Below are positions 45,335 to 53,817 of a stretch of 64,000 bases of DNA, piece by piece; the stretch's first letter is position 1, and the number at the start of each line of letters is the position of its first letter. A program made the translations under genes and the position numbers. The notes below the pieces were generated by a model. That model saw nothing but the letters and a program-made list of their open reading frames with translations, did no database searches and was not told where the DNA came from. The DNA is from Lichenicoccus sp964242335 (lineage in GTDB: Bacteria; Pseudomonadota; Alphaproteobacteria; Acetobacterales; Acetobacteraceae): positions 1-64,000 of the forward strand of contig CAXTAY010000008.1 in assembly GCA_964242335.1 (NCBI GenBank), read 5' to 3'.

Positions 45335-46914
45335 GCCTGTCCAGGAACCGGCTGGAGCCGGTCGGCGTCATCGGCAGCGGCCTCGGCGGGCTCGCCGCCG
45401 CCTGCACGCTGGCGGCGCGCGGCCACCGCGTCGTGCTGTTCGAGAAGAATCCCTGGCTCGGCGGCAAGGCCGCACAGCACGAGGCCGACGGCTTCCGCTT
45501 CGACATGGGACCGACCATCCTGACGGTGCCCTCGGTGCTGGAGCGCATCTTCGCCGAGGCCGGCGAGCGGATGGACGCGCATCTCGACCTGCGCCGGATC
45601 GACCCGCAATGGCGCTGCTTCTTCGACGACGGCGCCGTGCTCGACCTAGACCAGGACGCGGTCGCGATGGCGCAGCGCCTGCGGGCCTTCTCGCCGCAGT
45701 CGGAGGCCGGCTACACCGACTTCCTGGCGCTGAGCGAGAAGCTGCACGAGGTGAGCCGGAAGTTCTTCTTCTGGCGCTCGGTCGAGGATATCGGCGACAC
45801 GCTCGACCTGCGCAAGAACATGGACCTCGACACGCTGCGCGACGTGCTGAGCCTGCGCATGGGCTCGACTGTGGCCGCCCAGATACGCAAGCGGGTGCCG
45901 GACGAGCGGGTCTCGCAGATGCTCGATCATTTCGTCCAGTACGTCGGCTCCTCGCCCTACCTGGCTCCCGCGGTGCTGTGCTCGATCGCGCACATGCAGA
46001 CCCAGGAGGGCGTGTGGTACCCGATGGGCGGCACCCGCGCGGTGCCGGAGGCGCTGACCGCGCTGGCGCAGCGGCTCGGCGTCGACATACGCAGCGAGAC
46101 CGGCATCGCCCGCATCGAGCGCGAGGACGGCCGCGAGGACGGCGCGGTCTGCGGCGTGCTGACCGAGAGCGGCGAGCGGGTGGCGCTGTCCGCGGTGGTC
46201 TCCAACATGGACAGCGTACGCACCTATCGCGAGTTGATCGGCGGCGAGACCGGCAGGCGCTTCACCCGGCGCAAGCGCGAGCCGGCCTGCTCCGGGGTGG
46301 TGCTGTATCTCGGCCTGGACCGCGCCTACCCGCAGCTGGCGCACCACGACTTCGTGTTCTCCCGCGATGCCCGCGAGGAGTTCGACTACATCTACGGCCG
46401 CGGGGAGCCGGCGCCGGACCCGACCTGCTACCTCGCTGCACCCAGCCGCACCGAGCCCGGCGTGGCACCCGAGGGCGGCGAGGCGCTGTACATCCTGGTG
46501 CACGCCCCCTACCTGCGACCGCACCACGACTGGAAGGCGATGCTGCCGGCCTACCGGCAGGTGATCTTCGACAAGCTGGCGCGCACCGCCGGCCTGACCG
46601 ACCTGCAATCGCGCATCCGCACCGAACGCGTGCTGACCCCCGCCGACATCCACGAGCGCTACCGGGTGCTCGACGGCGCGATCTACGGCCTGGCCAGCCA
46701 CGGGCGCTTCCTCGGCGCCTTCAAGCCGGGCAACCGCTCGCGCGAGGTCGAGGGGCTGTATCTCGCCGGCGGTGCCGCGCATCCGGGGCCCGGGATGCCG
46801 ATGGTGATGATGTCCGGCTGGATCGCCGCCGACAGCCTGGACCAGGATCGCCGCTCCAACAGACCCCAGGGGCAGCTCGAACGAGAAGATGTCGGGATGG
46901 AAGAGGTCGGGTAG
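45331..46914 (+). CDS. CrtI/CrtN-family carotenoid desaturase or oxidase (second)
   Basis: 527 residues. VGVIGSGLGGLAAACTLAAR FAD motif, LGGKAAQHEADGFRFDMGPT, EGVWYPMGGTRAVPEALTAL, and C-terminal EGLYLAGGAAHPGPGMPMVM. The sequence is clearly paralogous to but distinct from the preceding gene; FDMGPTILTVPSVLE is closer to the CrtN/CrtD desaturase pattern. GTG start overlaps the previous stop by four bases, with AGGAG just upstream. It extends 26 bases into the acyltransferase frame. Likely works on the same membrane-bound polyene. Confidence 0.88.
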   Translation: MSLSRNRLEPVGVIGSGLGGLAAACTLAARGHRVVLFEKNPWLGGKAAQHEADGFRFDMGPTILTVPSVLERIFAEAGERMDAHLDLRRIDPQWRCFFDDGAVLDLDQDAVAMAQRLRAFSPQSEAGYTDFLALSEKLHEVSRKFFFWRSVEDIGDTLDLRKNMDLDTLRDVLSLRMGSTVAAQIRKRVPDERVSQMLDHFVQYVGSSPYLAPAVLCSIAHMQTQEGVWYPMGGTRAVPEALTALAQRLGVDIRSETGIARIEREDGREDGAVCGVLTESGERVALSAVVSNMDSVRTYRELIGGETGRRFTRRKREPACSGVVLYLGLDRAYPQLAHHDFVFSRDAREEFDYIYGRGEPAPDPTCYLAAPSRTEPGVAPEGGEALYILVHAPYLRPHHDWKAMLPAYRQVIFDKLARTAGLTDLQSRIRTERVLTPADIHERYRVLDGAIYGLASHGRFLGAFKPGNRSREVEGLYLAGGAAHPGPGMPMVMMSGWIAADSLDQDRRSNRPQGQLEREDVGMEEVG

Positions 46915-47746
46915 CCGGAAATGGCGGTGCGGAGCCTCTGAGGTGGCCGTCGGGCGCCACGCCGGTCCGGTGGCACTGCGGTCGGAGCTGCTGTTCCGCC
47001 TGTTCAGCTTCTATCTTGGGTTCCGCTTCCGGCGCTCGTTCCACGCGGTCCGACAGTCGGGCACGTTGGCGGAGCTGCCGAGGGACCGGCCGGTGATCAT
47101 CTACGGCAACCACCCCTCCTGGTGGGATCCGGCGCTGTACATGATGCTGGCCGACGGGCTGTTCCGCGGCCGTCCGGGTTTCGGCCCGATGGACCAGCAA
47201 TCGCTCGCCCGCTACGGCTTCTTCAGGAGGCTCGGGGTGTTCGGCATCGACAGGCACAGCGTCGCCGGCGCGCGCCGCTTCCTCGAGGTCGCGCGCGACG
47301 TGCTCGAGCGCTGCCGCGGCCCGGGCGGCCGGGCGATGATCTGGGTGACGGCGGAGGGGGACTTCACCGACCCGCGACAGCGACCGCTGGCGCTGCGCTC
47401 CGGCATCGCGCACCTGGCCCGCGCCGTGCCCGACGCGATGCTGCTGCCGCTTGCCATCGAGTACGTGTTCTGGAACGAGAGCCGCCCGGAGCTGCTGCTT
47501 CGCTTCGGGCCGCCGATCGACGCCGACGCCTCGCTGCGTCCTGCCGAGTGGACGCAGCGGCTGCAGGACGCGCTGGCCCGCGAGATGGACACGCTGGCCG
47601 CGGAGTCCATGAGCCGTGAGGCCGCCCGCTTCCGGGCGATCCTGCGCGGCAGCGCCGGCAGCGACCTGATCTACGACCTGTATCGCAGGGGCCGCGCGAT
47701 GCTGTCCGGCCGCCGCTTCTCGGCGTCGCACGAGGAGGAGGCGTGA
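46889..47746 (+). CDS. 1-acyl-glycerol-3-phosphate-type acyltransferase (CrtO-like)
   Basis: 285 residues, PlsC-fold. The HX4D catalytic motif is in YGNHPSWWDPAL, with a later VTAEGDFTDP (the glycerol-phosphate-site region) and GIAHLARAVPDAMLLPLAIE. In C30 carotenoid clusters the analogous enzyme adds a fatty acyl chain to the sugar of a glycosylated carotenoid; the context here suggests that, though plain phospholipid acylation is possible. ATG at 46889 overlaps the previous gene by 26 bases; a GTG at 46943 is an alternative start. Overlaps the glycosyltransferase by four bases. Confidence 0.85.
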   Translation: MSGWKRSGSRKWRCGASEVAVGRHAGPVALRSELLFRLFSFYLGFRFRRSFHAVRQSGTLAELPRDRPVIIYGNHPSWWDPALYMMLADGLFRGRPGFGPMDQQSLARYGFFRRLGVFGIDRHSVAGARRFLEVARDVLERCRGPGGRAMIWVTAEGDFTDPRQRPLALRSGIAHLARAVPDAMLLPLAIEYVFWNESRPELLLRFGPPIDADASLRPAEWTQRLQDALAREMDTLAAESMSREAARFRAILRGSAGSDLIYDLYRRGRAMLSGRRFSASHEEEA

Positions 47747-48846
47747 CGCCGCTCACGGCGCTGGCCTGGGTCTCGCTGGCGCTGGCGCTGCTGCCGATGC
47801 TGATCGCGCTCAGCAACTTCGCGCTGCTGCGCGCGCCGCCGCCCGCGACGACGATGCCCGCCATCTCGGTGCTGATCCCGGCACGCAACGAGGCGCTACA
47901 TATCGGTCCGGCGGTGGCGGCGGTGCTGGGCAATCTCGACTGCGAGCTCGAGCTGCTGGTGCTGGACGACCACTCCACCGACGCCACCCCCTCGATCCTG
48001 GCAGCGGTCCGCGACCCGCGGCTGCGCGTGATCAGCGGGCCCAGCCTGCCGCCCGGCTGGTCGGGCAAGCAGCATGCCTGCGCCAGCCTGGCGCGCGAGG
48101 CACAGCATCCGCTCATGGTGTTCGTCGATGCCGACGTGGTGCTGGCGCCCGACGCGCTGTCGCGCATGGCGTCGCTGATGCAGGCGCAGCCGGAACTCGG
48201 GCTCGCCAGCGGCTTCCCCCGGCAGATCACCCGCAGCTGGTCGGAGTGGCTGCTGCTGCCGCTGATCCACCTGCTGCTGCTCGGCTACCGTCCGCAGATC
48301 CTGGACCGCGATCCGCGCATCGCCGGCTTCGCCGCCGGCTGCGGCCAGCTCTTCATCGTCCGCCGTGACGCCTACCGTCGCACCGGTGGCCACGCGATCA
48401 TCCGCGCCTCGATGCATGACGGGCTGAAGCTGCCGCGCGCGTTCCGCGCCGCCGGCTTCGCCACCGGCCTGTTCGACGCCACCCACTTCGCGCGATGCCG
48501 CATGTACACCCGCTTCGGCGAGGTCTGGGAGGGGCTCAGCAAGAACGCGACCGAAGGCATGGCGACACGGCGCGCGCTGCCGCTGTGGACCCTGCTGCTC
48601 GGCGGTGGCCACGTGCTGCCGTTCCCGCTCGCCGTGCTCTCACCGGGACCGGTCAGCTTCGCCGCCTGCGCCCTCAGCCTCGGCCTGCGCGTCCTGCTCG
48701 GGGTGCGGTTCAGGCAGGATCCGCGCGGGGTGCTGCTCAGCCCGCTCGGCGTGGCGCTGATGCTGGTGCTGCAGTGGAACGCGCTGTTCCGCGCGGCGCG
48801 CGGCCGTCCGGCGACCTGGCGCGGTCGCGCCTATCCGATGCAGTGA
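47743..48846 (+). CDS. Family 2 glycosyltransferase (CrtQ-like)
   Basis: 367 residues, GT-A fold with an N-terminal membrane helix (about 5-28) and two or three C-terminal helices. ISVLIPARNEALHIGPAV nucleotide-binding start, LLVLDDHSTDAT, DxD in VFVDADVVLAP, and the acceptor-side SWSEWLLLPLIHLLLLGY. The arrangement matches CrtQ-like 4,4'-diaponeurosporenoate glucosyltransferases. GTG start overlaps the acyltransferase stop (GTGA). DUF2141 follows after four bases. Confidence 0.87.
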   Translation: MTPLTALAWVSLALALLPMLIALSNFALLRAPPPATTMPAISVLIPARNEALHIGPAVAAVLGNLDCELELLVLDDHSTDATPSILAAVRDPRLRVISGPSLPPGWSGKQHACASLAREAQHPLMVFVDADVVLAPDALSRMASLMQAQPELGLASGFPRQITRSWSEWLLLPLIHLLLLGYRPQILDRDPRIAGFAAGCGQLFIVRRDAYRRTGGHAIIRASMHDGLKLPRAFRAAGFATGLFDATHFARCRMYTRFGEVWEGLSKNATEGMATRRALPLWTLLLGGGHVLPFPLAVLSPGPVSFAACALSLGLRVLLGVRFRQDPRGVLLSPLGVALMLVLQWNALFRAARGRPATWRGRAYPMQ

Positions 48847-48850
48847 GGCG

Positions 48851-49279
48851 ATGACGACGCGCTTCCTGCTGGCGGCGCTCCTGGCCGGCTGGCCCGCGAT
48901 CGCGGCTTCGGCGGCGACGCTGCAGGTCACGGTGCGCGAGGTTCGCAGCGATCGCGGCACCCTGCGCATCGGGGTGTGCCGCGAGCAGGAGTTCCTCACC
49001 CAGTCCTGCGCCTACCACGCCGTGGTCCCGGCGCGGCGCGGCGAGGTCAGCACGCAGATCGTCGGGATCCCGCCCGGCCAGTACGGCGTTGCGGTCTATC
49101 AGGATCGGGATGGGTCGGGACATCTGAAGCGGAACTTCATCGGCGTGCCTCAGGAGGATCTGGGCTTCTCGAGGGATCCGGCCCTCCGCTTCGGCCCGCC
49201 TTCCTTCTCCAGCAGCGTGATCACGGTCGGCCGCGACGACCTGCGGATCGCGGTGACGCTGCGTCATTTCGGATCCTGA
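48851..49279 (+). CDS. DUF2141 exported protein
   Basis: 142 residues, Sec signal peptide 1-21 (LLAALLAGWPAIAASA, cut near ASA-AT). The mature part is the DUF2141 beta-sandwich: VTVREVRSDRGTLRIGVC, IVGIPPGQYGVAVYQDRDGS, RNFIGVPQEDLGFS, SSVITVGRDDLRIAVTL. Two Cys in FLTQSCAY and IGVCR. DUF2141 proteins often sit beside carotenoid glycosyl/acyl clusters; their role is unknown, perhaps carotenoid handling in the periplasm. Last gene of the block. Confidence 0.87.
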   Translation: MTTRFLLAALLAGWPAIAASAATLQVTVREVRSDRGTLRIGVCREQEFLTQSCAYHAVVPARRGEVSTQIVGIPPGQYGVAVYQDRDGSGHLKRNFIGVPQEDLGFSRDPALRFGPPSFSSSVITVGRDDLRIAVTLRHFGS

Positions 49280-49295
49280 ACACAGAGAGGCACCC

Positions 49296-49472
49296 ATGCG
49301 ACACCCACTGCGCGCCATCCTGGTCATCGGCCTGATCATCGCGGCCCTGCCTGCGGTCTCGCAGGCGCAGCCGATACCGCCCGGCTACCGCGGGCCGCCG
49401 CCGCGGCCGATGCTGCGCCATCCCTACCACCATCGGCATCGTCCCTATCACCGGCCGGTCCGCCCGTACTGA
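49296..49472 (+). CDS. Small exported His/Pro-rich protein
   Basis: 58 residues. A signal peptide of about 24 residues (AILVIGLIIAALPAVSQA) leads to a 34-residue mature tail rich in Pro, His, Arg and Tyr (RHPYHHRHRPYHRPVRPY), which could bind metal or be a surface tail. AGAGAGG ribosome-like site upstream. Starts 16 bases after DUF2141, so may be co-transcribed. Function unknown. Confidence 0.6.
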   Translation: MRHPLRAILVIGLIIAALPAVSQAQPIPPGYRGPPPRPMLRHPYHHRHRPYHRPVRPY

Positions 49473-49582
49473 GGCGAACCAGGTCACCGCTGCAACCGAG
49501 CCGATGCGGGAACGTTACGAGCTCGGCTTGCGTGGTCGAGCGCCGTTCTCGTGTCTGATGACGTGATCGCCGGAGGGCTGCC

Positions 49583-49759
49583 GTGGAACTGCTGCACTGG
49601 ACCCTGATCTTCCTCGTGGTGGCGCTGGTCTGCGCCGCCCTCGGCTTCGGCGGCTTCGCGGCCACCTTCGCCGGGATCGCCAAGATCCTGTTCTTCGTCT
49701 TCCTGGTGCTGTTCGTCGTCAGCCTGCTGTTCGGGCGCGGACGACGCACCAGGCTCTGA
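49583..49759 (+). CDS. DUF1328 small membrane protein
   Basis: 58 residues from a GTG with GGAGGG just upstream. Two membrane helices (LIFLVVALVCAALGFG and AKILFFVFLVLFVVSLLFG) joined by FAATFAGI, the standard DUF1328 (YtjA) layout. Function unknown; often linked with stress conditions. It is followed by a strong hairpin and the convergent coq7. Confidence 0.85.
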   Translation: MELLHWTLIFLVVALVCAALGFGGFAATFAGIAKILFFVFLVLFVVSLLFGRGRRTRL

Positions 49760-49782
49760 GCAGGCGCCTGCGAGGATCGGTC

Positions 49783-49810
49783 GCGGCGTCGCGAGGCGCC
49801 GCGACGCCGC
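49783..49810. terminator. Strong GC hairpin between convergent DUF1328 and coq7
   Basis: Perfect 11-base arms GCGGCGTCGCG and CGCGACGCCGC around the six-base loop AGGCGC, in the 63-base gap between convergent stops. Bidirectional transcription stop is the likely role, although no T-run follows. Confidence 0.55.
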
Positions 49811-49822
49811 CGATCGCTCCCG

Positions 49823-50371
49823 CTACAGGATCTCGCTCACCGCGATCGCGGCCCGGCACCCCGCCTTGATCACCCGCGACATCACCCGGTAGGCGGGTGC
49901 CAGCTCGGCCTCGTTGGCGAGGCCGATGTCGCGATGCTCGAGCTCCTCCAGGCGGAACTGCTCGATCGTGCCGCGCAGCTCGTCCTCCTCGTCGTCGAGG
50001 CTCGCCGCCTGCTGCGCGTAGTGCTCATCGATCGCCTCCTCCACCGCGACCGTGCAGGCCATCGCGGCGCGCTCGCCGATCGCCGCGGTGACCGCGCCCA
50101 GCGCGAAGCCGGCCACGTGCCAGAGCGGCAGCAACGCCGTCGGCCGCACCCGCCGCTTGGCGATCAGGGCGGTGAACACCTCCTTGTGGTGCGTCTCCTG
50201 GGCCATCATGTGGCGCAACAGCTCCCCCTTTTCGCCGCGTCCCAGCACCGCGAGCTGGCCGGCGTAGATCCGCTCGGCGCCGTATTCGCCCGCATGGTCG
50301 ACCCGGATCATCCGGCTCAGCCGGGTGGCACGGTCCGGCTCGCCCGGCTGCACGCTCAGTCTCTCGCTCAT
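49823..50371 (-). CDS. coq7: Demethoxyubiquinone hydroxylase, COQ7 family
   Basis: Diiron monooxygenase of ubiquinone synthesis, 182 residues. The ferritin-like diiron ligands are in DHAGEYGAERIYAG, MAQETHHKEVF, TVAVEEAIDEHYA and FRLEELEHRD. It hydroxylates the ring in the late pathway, matching the alphaproteobacterial use of COQ7 rather than UbiF. The ATG overlaps the dsbB stop by four bases. Last gene of a long leftward run. Confidence 0.95.
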   Translation of the reverse strand: MSERLSVQPGEPDRATRLSRMIRVDHAGEYGAERIYAGQLAVLGRGEKGELLRHMMAQETHHKEVFTALIAKRRVRPTALLPLWHVAGFALGAVTAAIGERAAMACTVAVEEAIDEHYAQQAASLDDEEDELRGTIEQFRLEELEHRDIGLANEAELAPAYRVMSRVIKAGCRAAIAVSEIL

Positions 50372-50868
50372 GAGGTTCTCCGCCGATGTGCGGCGATCCC
50401 GATCGAGAGGGACGCCAGCGCCGCATAGATCAGGTCGAGGGAGGACATCGACAATGGCAGGAACGCGAACAGCCGGTTCGGGCTGTCGCACGGCTTGGCC
50501 GGACGCAGCGGCATCGAGGCCAGGCGCTGCGCCATGGTGCCGGCACGGAAATGCGGCGCGATGCAGGCCGGCCATGGGTCGGGCCACCACGCCTGCTCCA
50601 CCCCGAGATGGGTCAGGGACAGCGCGACCGCGGCCGCGAGCGGCAGCGCGCAGCACAGCAGCACCGCTCGCGCCACCCGCGCCGGTGCCGTCGCGGCCGC
50701 CAGCAGCGTCGCGACGCCGAGCAGGATCAGCATCCGGTATGGCCAGCGTTCCAGCAGGCATAGCGCGCACGGCGCCATCGACAGACGATGCTCCGCCACC
50801 CACGCGACCGCGAGCGCCAGTGTCCCGGACAGCACCGCGACGGCGCCGGCGCGCTGCTCAGGCCGCAC
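50368..50868 (-). CDS. dsbB: Disulfide bond formation protein B
   Basis: Four-helix inner-membrane protein, 166 residues, that reoxidises DsbA using ubiquinone. First periplasmic pair Cys34-Cys37 (APCALCLLERWPYR), second loop Cys102 and Cys127 (WPACIAPHF, AKPCDSPNRLF). The GTG start at 50868 overlaps the 3' end of otsA by 11 bases; the 3' end overlaps coq7. Coupling with a ubiquinone gene is functionally sensible. Confidence 0.93.
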   Translation of the reverse strand: MRPEQRAGAVAVLSGTLALAVAWVAEHRLSMAPCALCLLERWPYRMLILLGVATLLAAATAPARVARAVLLCCALPLAAAVALSLTHLGVEQAWWPDPWPACIAPHFRAGTMAQRLASMPLRPAKPCDSPNRLFAFLPLSMSSLDLIYAALASLSIGIAAHRRRTS

Positions 50869-52207
50869 GTGGCTGCTGGCGGTCGAGGGCGACGAGGAAA
50901 TCCCGCGCCCAGCTGGCGGCGGTGACCTTGTGCACGGCCGCGTTCAGCGACTCCCAGCGCGCGCGACGCTCGCTCTCCGGCATCGAGAGTGCGAGGTGCA
51001 GCCCCTCGGCGATCTCGTCCGGATCGTACGGGTTGACCAGCACCGCCTCGGACAATTCCGGAGCGGCGCCGGCGAAGCGCGACAGCACCAGCACGCCCGG
51101 GTCGGTCGGCTGCTGGGCGGCGACGTATTCCTTGGCGACCAGGTTCATGCCGTCGCGCAGCGGCGTCACCAGGCCGACACGGGCGAAGCGGTGGAAACCG
51201 GCCAGGGTGTTGCGCGCGATCGCGCGGGTGATGTAGCGGATCGGCATCCAGTCGAACTCCGCCCAGGAGCCGTTGATCCGTCCGGCCTGCTCGTCGAGCC
51301 GGCGCCGCAGCGCCTTGTACTCAGAGACGTCGCCGCGCGACACCGGCGCCACCTGCAGGAAGGTGACGTTCTTGCGGTGCTCGGGGAAGCGCTCCAGCAG
51401 ACGCTCGTAGCCCTGGAAGCGCTGCGGCAGCCCCTTCGAGTAGTCCAGCCGGTCGACACCCAGGATCAGGGCGCGCCCGCTCAGGCTCTCGGTCAGTCGC
51501 ACCACGTCGGTGCCGCGGGCGGCCTTCGCCGCCTGCCTGGCGAAATCGTCGGGATCGATGCCGATCGGGAAGGCGGCGGTGGTCGCCGTCACGCCTTCGG
51601 CATGAAGCGACTGGTCGAGATGGCCGCGATCCTCCTCGGTCTGCAGGCCGACGAGGTCGTAGGCGGCCATGGCGCGTATCAGCAGCCCGGCGCCGGGCAG
51701 CGCGCCGAACAGGGCGAGCGGCGGGAACGGCGTGTGCAGGAAGAAGCCGATCCTCGCCGTGACTCCCAGCTCGCGCAGTGCCGCACCCAGCGGGATCAGG
51801 TGGTAGTCCTGCACCCAGATCACGTCGTCCGGACGCAGCATCGGCAGCAGGCAGCGTGCGAACAGCGCGTTGACCGAAAGGTAGGTCTCCAGGTCGGCGC
51901 GGCTGTACTCGACCAGCCCCATACGATAGTGGCACAGCGGCCACAGGATGCGGTTGGAGAAGCCCTCGTAGAAGCCGCGGTTCTGCGCCGGGGTCAGGTC
52001 GATGGTGGCGTACGTCACCCCCGCCTGGGTGCTGGATTTGGGCTTCGGGTCGGCGTCGGTGCCGGCGCTGACCTGCCCGGACCAGCCGAACCAGAGCGTG
52101 GGCTGGCCGCGTATCGCGTCCTTCAGACCGACGGTCAGGCCTCCCGCCGGGTTGCCGCGCTCGCGCGGCGCCGGCACCCGATTGGAGACGACGACTAGAC
52201 GGCCCAC
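50858..52207 (-). CDS. otsA: Trehalose-6-phosphate synthase
   Basis: GT20 glycosyltransferase, 449 residues. RLVVVSNRVPAPRERGNPAG, WVQDYHLIPLGAAL, GFFLHTPFPPLALF, LILGVDRLDYSKGLPQRFQG and the donor-loop segment VTPLRDGMNLVAKEYVAAQ are all present. Combines UDP-glucose and glucose-6-phosphate. GTG start; overlaps otsB upstream by 13 bases. Trehalose serves osmotic and desiccation tolerance. Confidence 0.96.
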   Translation of the reverse strand: MGRLVVVSNRVPAPRERGNPAGGLTVGLKDAIRGQPTLWFGWSGQVSAGTDADPKPKSSTQAGVTYATIDLTPAQNRGFYEGFSNRILWPLCHYRMGLVEYSRADLETYLSVNALFARCLLPMLRPDDVIWVQDYHLIPLGAALRELGVTARIGFFLHTPFPPLALFGALPGAGLLIRAMAAYDLVGLQTEEDRGHLDQSLHAEGVTATTAAFPIGIDPDDFARQAAKAARGTDVVRLTESLSGRALILGVDRLDYSKGLPQRFQGYERLLERFPEHRKNVTFLQVAPVSRGDVSEYKALRRRLDEQAGRINGSWAEFDWMPIRYITRAIARNTLAGFHRFARVGLVTPLRDGMNLVAKEYVAAQQPTDPGVLVLSRFAGAAPELSEAVLVNPYDPDEIAEGLHLALSMPESERRARWESLNAAVHKVTAASWARDFLVALDRQQPRAA

Positions 52208-52950
52208 GCGCGCGCCTCGCCCTGTGCCAGCCCGCTCAGCCAGCGGCGCACCGCCTCGGGATCCGCGAAGTCGCTCGGGATCCGGTAGCCTGTGCCGTCG
52301 AGCGCGATCGAGGCGGCGATGCCGTCCTCGTCGGTGAGGTCGTCGCCGACGAACACCGGCCGCCTGCCCGCGAACGGAGGCTGCCGCATCAGCGCGCGCA
52401 CCGCGCTCCCCTTGTCGATGCCGGACGGGCGGATCTCCCAGGCCATCTTCGCCGACTGCACGTGGAAGCGTCCAGCCGAGCCTGAGACCAGGGCGTCGGC
52501 GGCCTGCTTCAGCGCCGTACCGGCCGAGGGATCGGCACGGTAATGCAGCACGAAGCCGGTCGCCTTGCGCTCCACGCGCACACCGGGATGGCCGGCCGCG
52601 AGCGCGTCGGCGGCGTCGAGCCAGTGCGGCGGCAGCGGCGGCAGCTCCGGCCGCTGCACCGGAGCCCCCGGCGCGTGCCGGATCGCGATGCCGTGCTCGC
52701 CGGCGACCGCGAAGGGCACGTCGGGCAGGAAGGCGTCGATCTGCGCGACCGGCCGGCCGCTGACCAGGGCCAGCGCGTCGCCGCAGCGGGCGCGCAGGCG
52801 CCGCAGCGTCTGCACCAGGCCAGGGGGCACCTGCACCAGCTCGGGTGCCGGGGCGATGTCGACCAGGGTGCCGTCGAAATCCAGCAGGAACGCGGCCTCG
52901 CCGGGCTCGGGCAGCGGCGGACGTACGGCGGGGACGGGCTGCTGCGTCAT
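52195..52950 (-). CDS. otsB: Trehalose-6-phosphate phosphatase
   Basis: HAD-fold phosphatase, 251 residues. DFDGTLVDIAP (nucleophile Asp), LALVSGRPVAQID, GEHGIAIRH, IDKGSAVRALM and VGDDLTDEDGI (metal site) are complete. Start ATG at 52950; 40 bases separate it from the DUF2155 stop. Completes trehalose synthesis with OtsA. Confidence 0.95.
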   Translation of the reverse strand: MTQQPVPAVRPPLPEPGEAAFLLDFDGTLVDIAPAPELVQVPPGLVQTLRRLRARCGDALALVSGRPVAQIDAFLPDVPFAVAGEHGIAIRHAPGAPVQRPELPPLPPHWLDAADALAAGHPGVRVERKATGFVLHYRADPSAGTALKQAADALVSGSAGRFHVQSAKMAWEIRPSGIDKGSAVRALMRQPPFAGRRPVFVGDDLTDEDGIAASIALDGTGYRIPSDFADPEAVRRWLSGLAQGEARAWAV

Positions 52951-52990
52951 GGGTGGAGAACCGTCGGGTACAGGGGCGGTTGCATCGGCC

Positions 52991-53590
52991 TCAGTCGGGC
53001 GGCGCCGCATCCGGCGGAAAGGGGGGCGGCGGCAAGGGGGGCGGCGGCAAGGGGGGCGGCGCCCCGGAAGGATAGATCGCACTGGGATCGGCATCGGGTG
53101 CCGGCCCGTCTGTGGGCACCGCCGGATCGGCCTGCACGGGCGTCGCCGCGACCGGCGGCGGCAGCGCGGGAGCGGCCGGTGCCGCATCGCTGCCGCCGCA
53201 CGAGACCAGCTGCACGCCGTAGACCGGGCTCTCGAACACCGCCACGAACGGCTCGGCCGAGAACATCCAGCCCTCGAACGGCTTGGCCGCGGCGTTGGCG
53301 TCGCGCACGCCCAGCACCGCCGCCGAGTCCGGGGGCAGTCCCGGCGGATGCTGCAGGCACCTGCGGATCGCGATGCCGAGGCTCTTGTAGCTGCCGCTCT
53401 GGCCGACCGGGATGGTCAGGGTCTCGACGTGCGCGTCGAGCTTGTCGAGCACCCGCACGATCGCGGCCGACCGGCCCTGCCAGGTCTCCGGCGGATACAT
53501 CGCCGGCGGCGTGACCGGCTCGGCCGCAAGCGCCGTGGCGGTGCAGAGCGGCAGGGCGAGCAGCCATCCCGCGCGGTGCGGCCGCCTCAT
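52991..53590 (-). CDS. DUF2155 exported protein with poly-Pro tail
   Basis: 199 residues. Signal peptide 1-22 (AGWLLALPLCTATALAA), DUF2155 core (RVLDKLDAHVETLTIPVGQS, LGIAIRRCLQHPP, FEGWMFSAEPFVAVFESPVY, VQLVSC) and a long Pro-rich tail (PPPLPPPPLPPPPFPP) encoded by a (GGGGGGCGGCGGCAA)-type tandem near 53027-53071. DUF2155 genes commonly sit near NDUFA12 and complex I assembly genes in alphaproteobacteria. ATG overlaps the previous stop. Confidence 0.88.
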   Translation of the reverse strand: MRRPHRAGWLLALPLCTATALAAEPVTPPAMYPPETWQGRSAAIVRVLDKLDAHVETLTIPVGQSGSYKSLGIAIRRCLQHPPGLPPDSAAVLGVRDANAAAKPFEGWMFSAEPFVAVFESPVYGVQLVSCGGSDAAPAAPALPPPVAATPVQADPAVPTDGPAPDADPSAIYPSGAPPPLPPPPLPPPPFPPDAAPPD

Positions 53591-53817
53591 GCCGGCGACG
53601 ACCGGCCCGGCTGCCGGGAAGCGCCCGGCATCTCCAGCGACTCCACCATCGCCACCAGCATCCGGCGCATGACCGCGCCGTCCACACCCATCAGCACGGC
53701 ATCCTCGAAGGCGTCGCGCAGCACCGACTGCAGCTCGGCATGGTTCTCTTCCAGCATGCGGAGCTTCTCGCGGCAGGCGATCGGCGTGCCGTCGGGTTGC
53801 GGCCAGCGCACGGTCAT
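53587..53817 (-). CDS. Small conserved-looking protein, unknown
   Basis: 76 residues, no membrane segment or signal. Helical: REKLRMLEENHAELQSVLRD, AFEDAVLMGVDGAVMRRMLV, with a Ser/Pro tail. Overlaps mlaD at its start and DUF2155 at its end by four bases each (ATGA), so it is under strong translational coupling and unlikely to be spurious. Function unknown. Confidence 0.68.
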   Translation of the reverse strand: MTVRWPQPDGTPIACREKLRMLEENHAELQSVLRDAFEDAVLMGVDGAVMRRMLVAMVESLEMPGASRQPGRSSPA

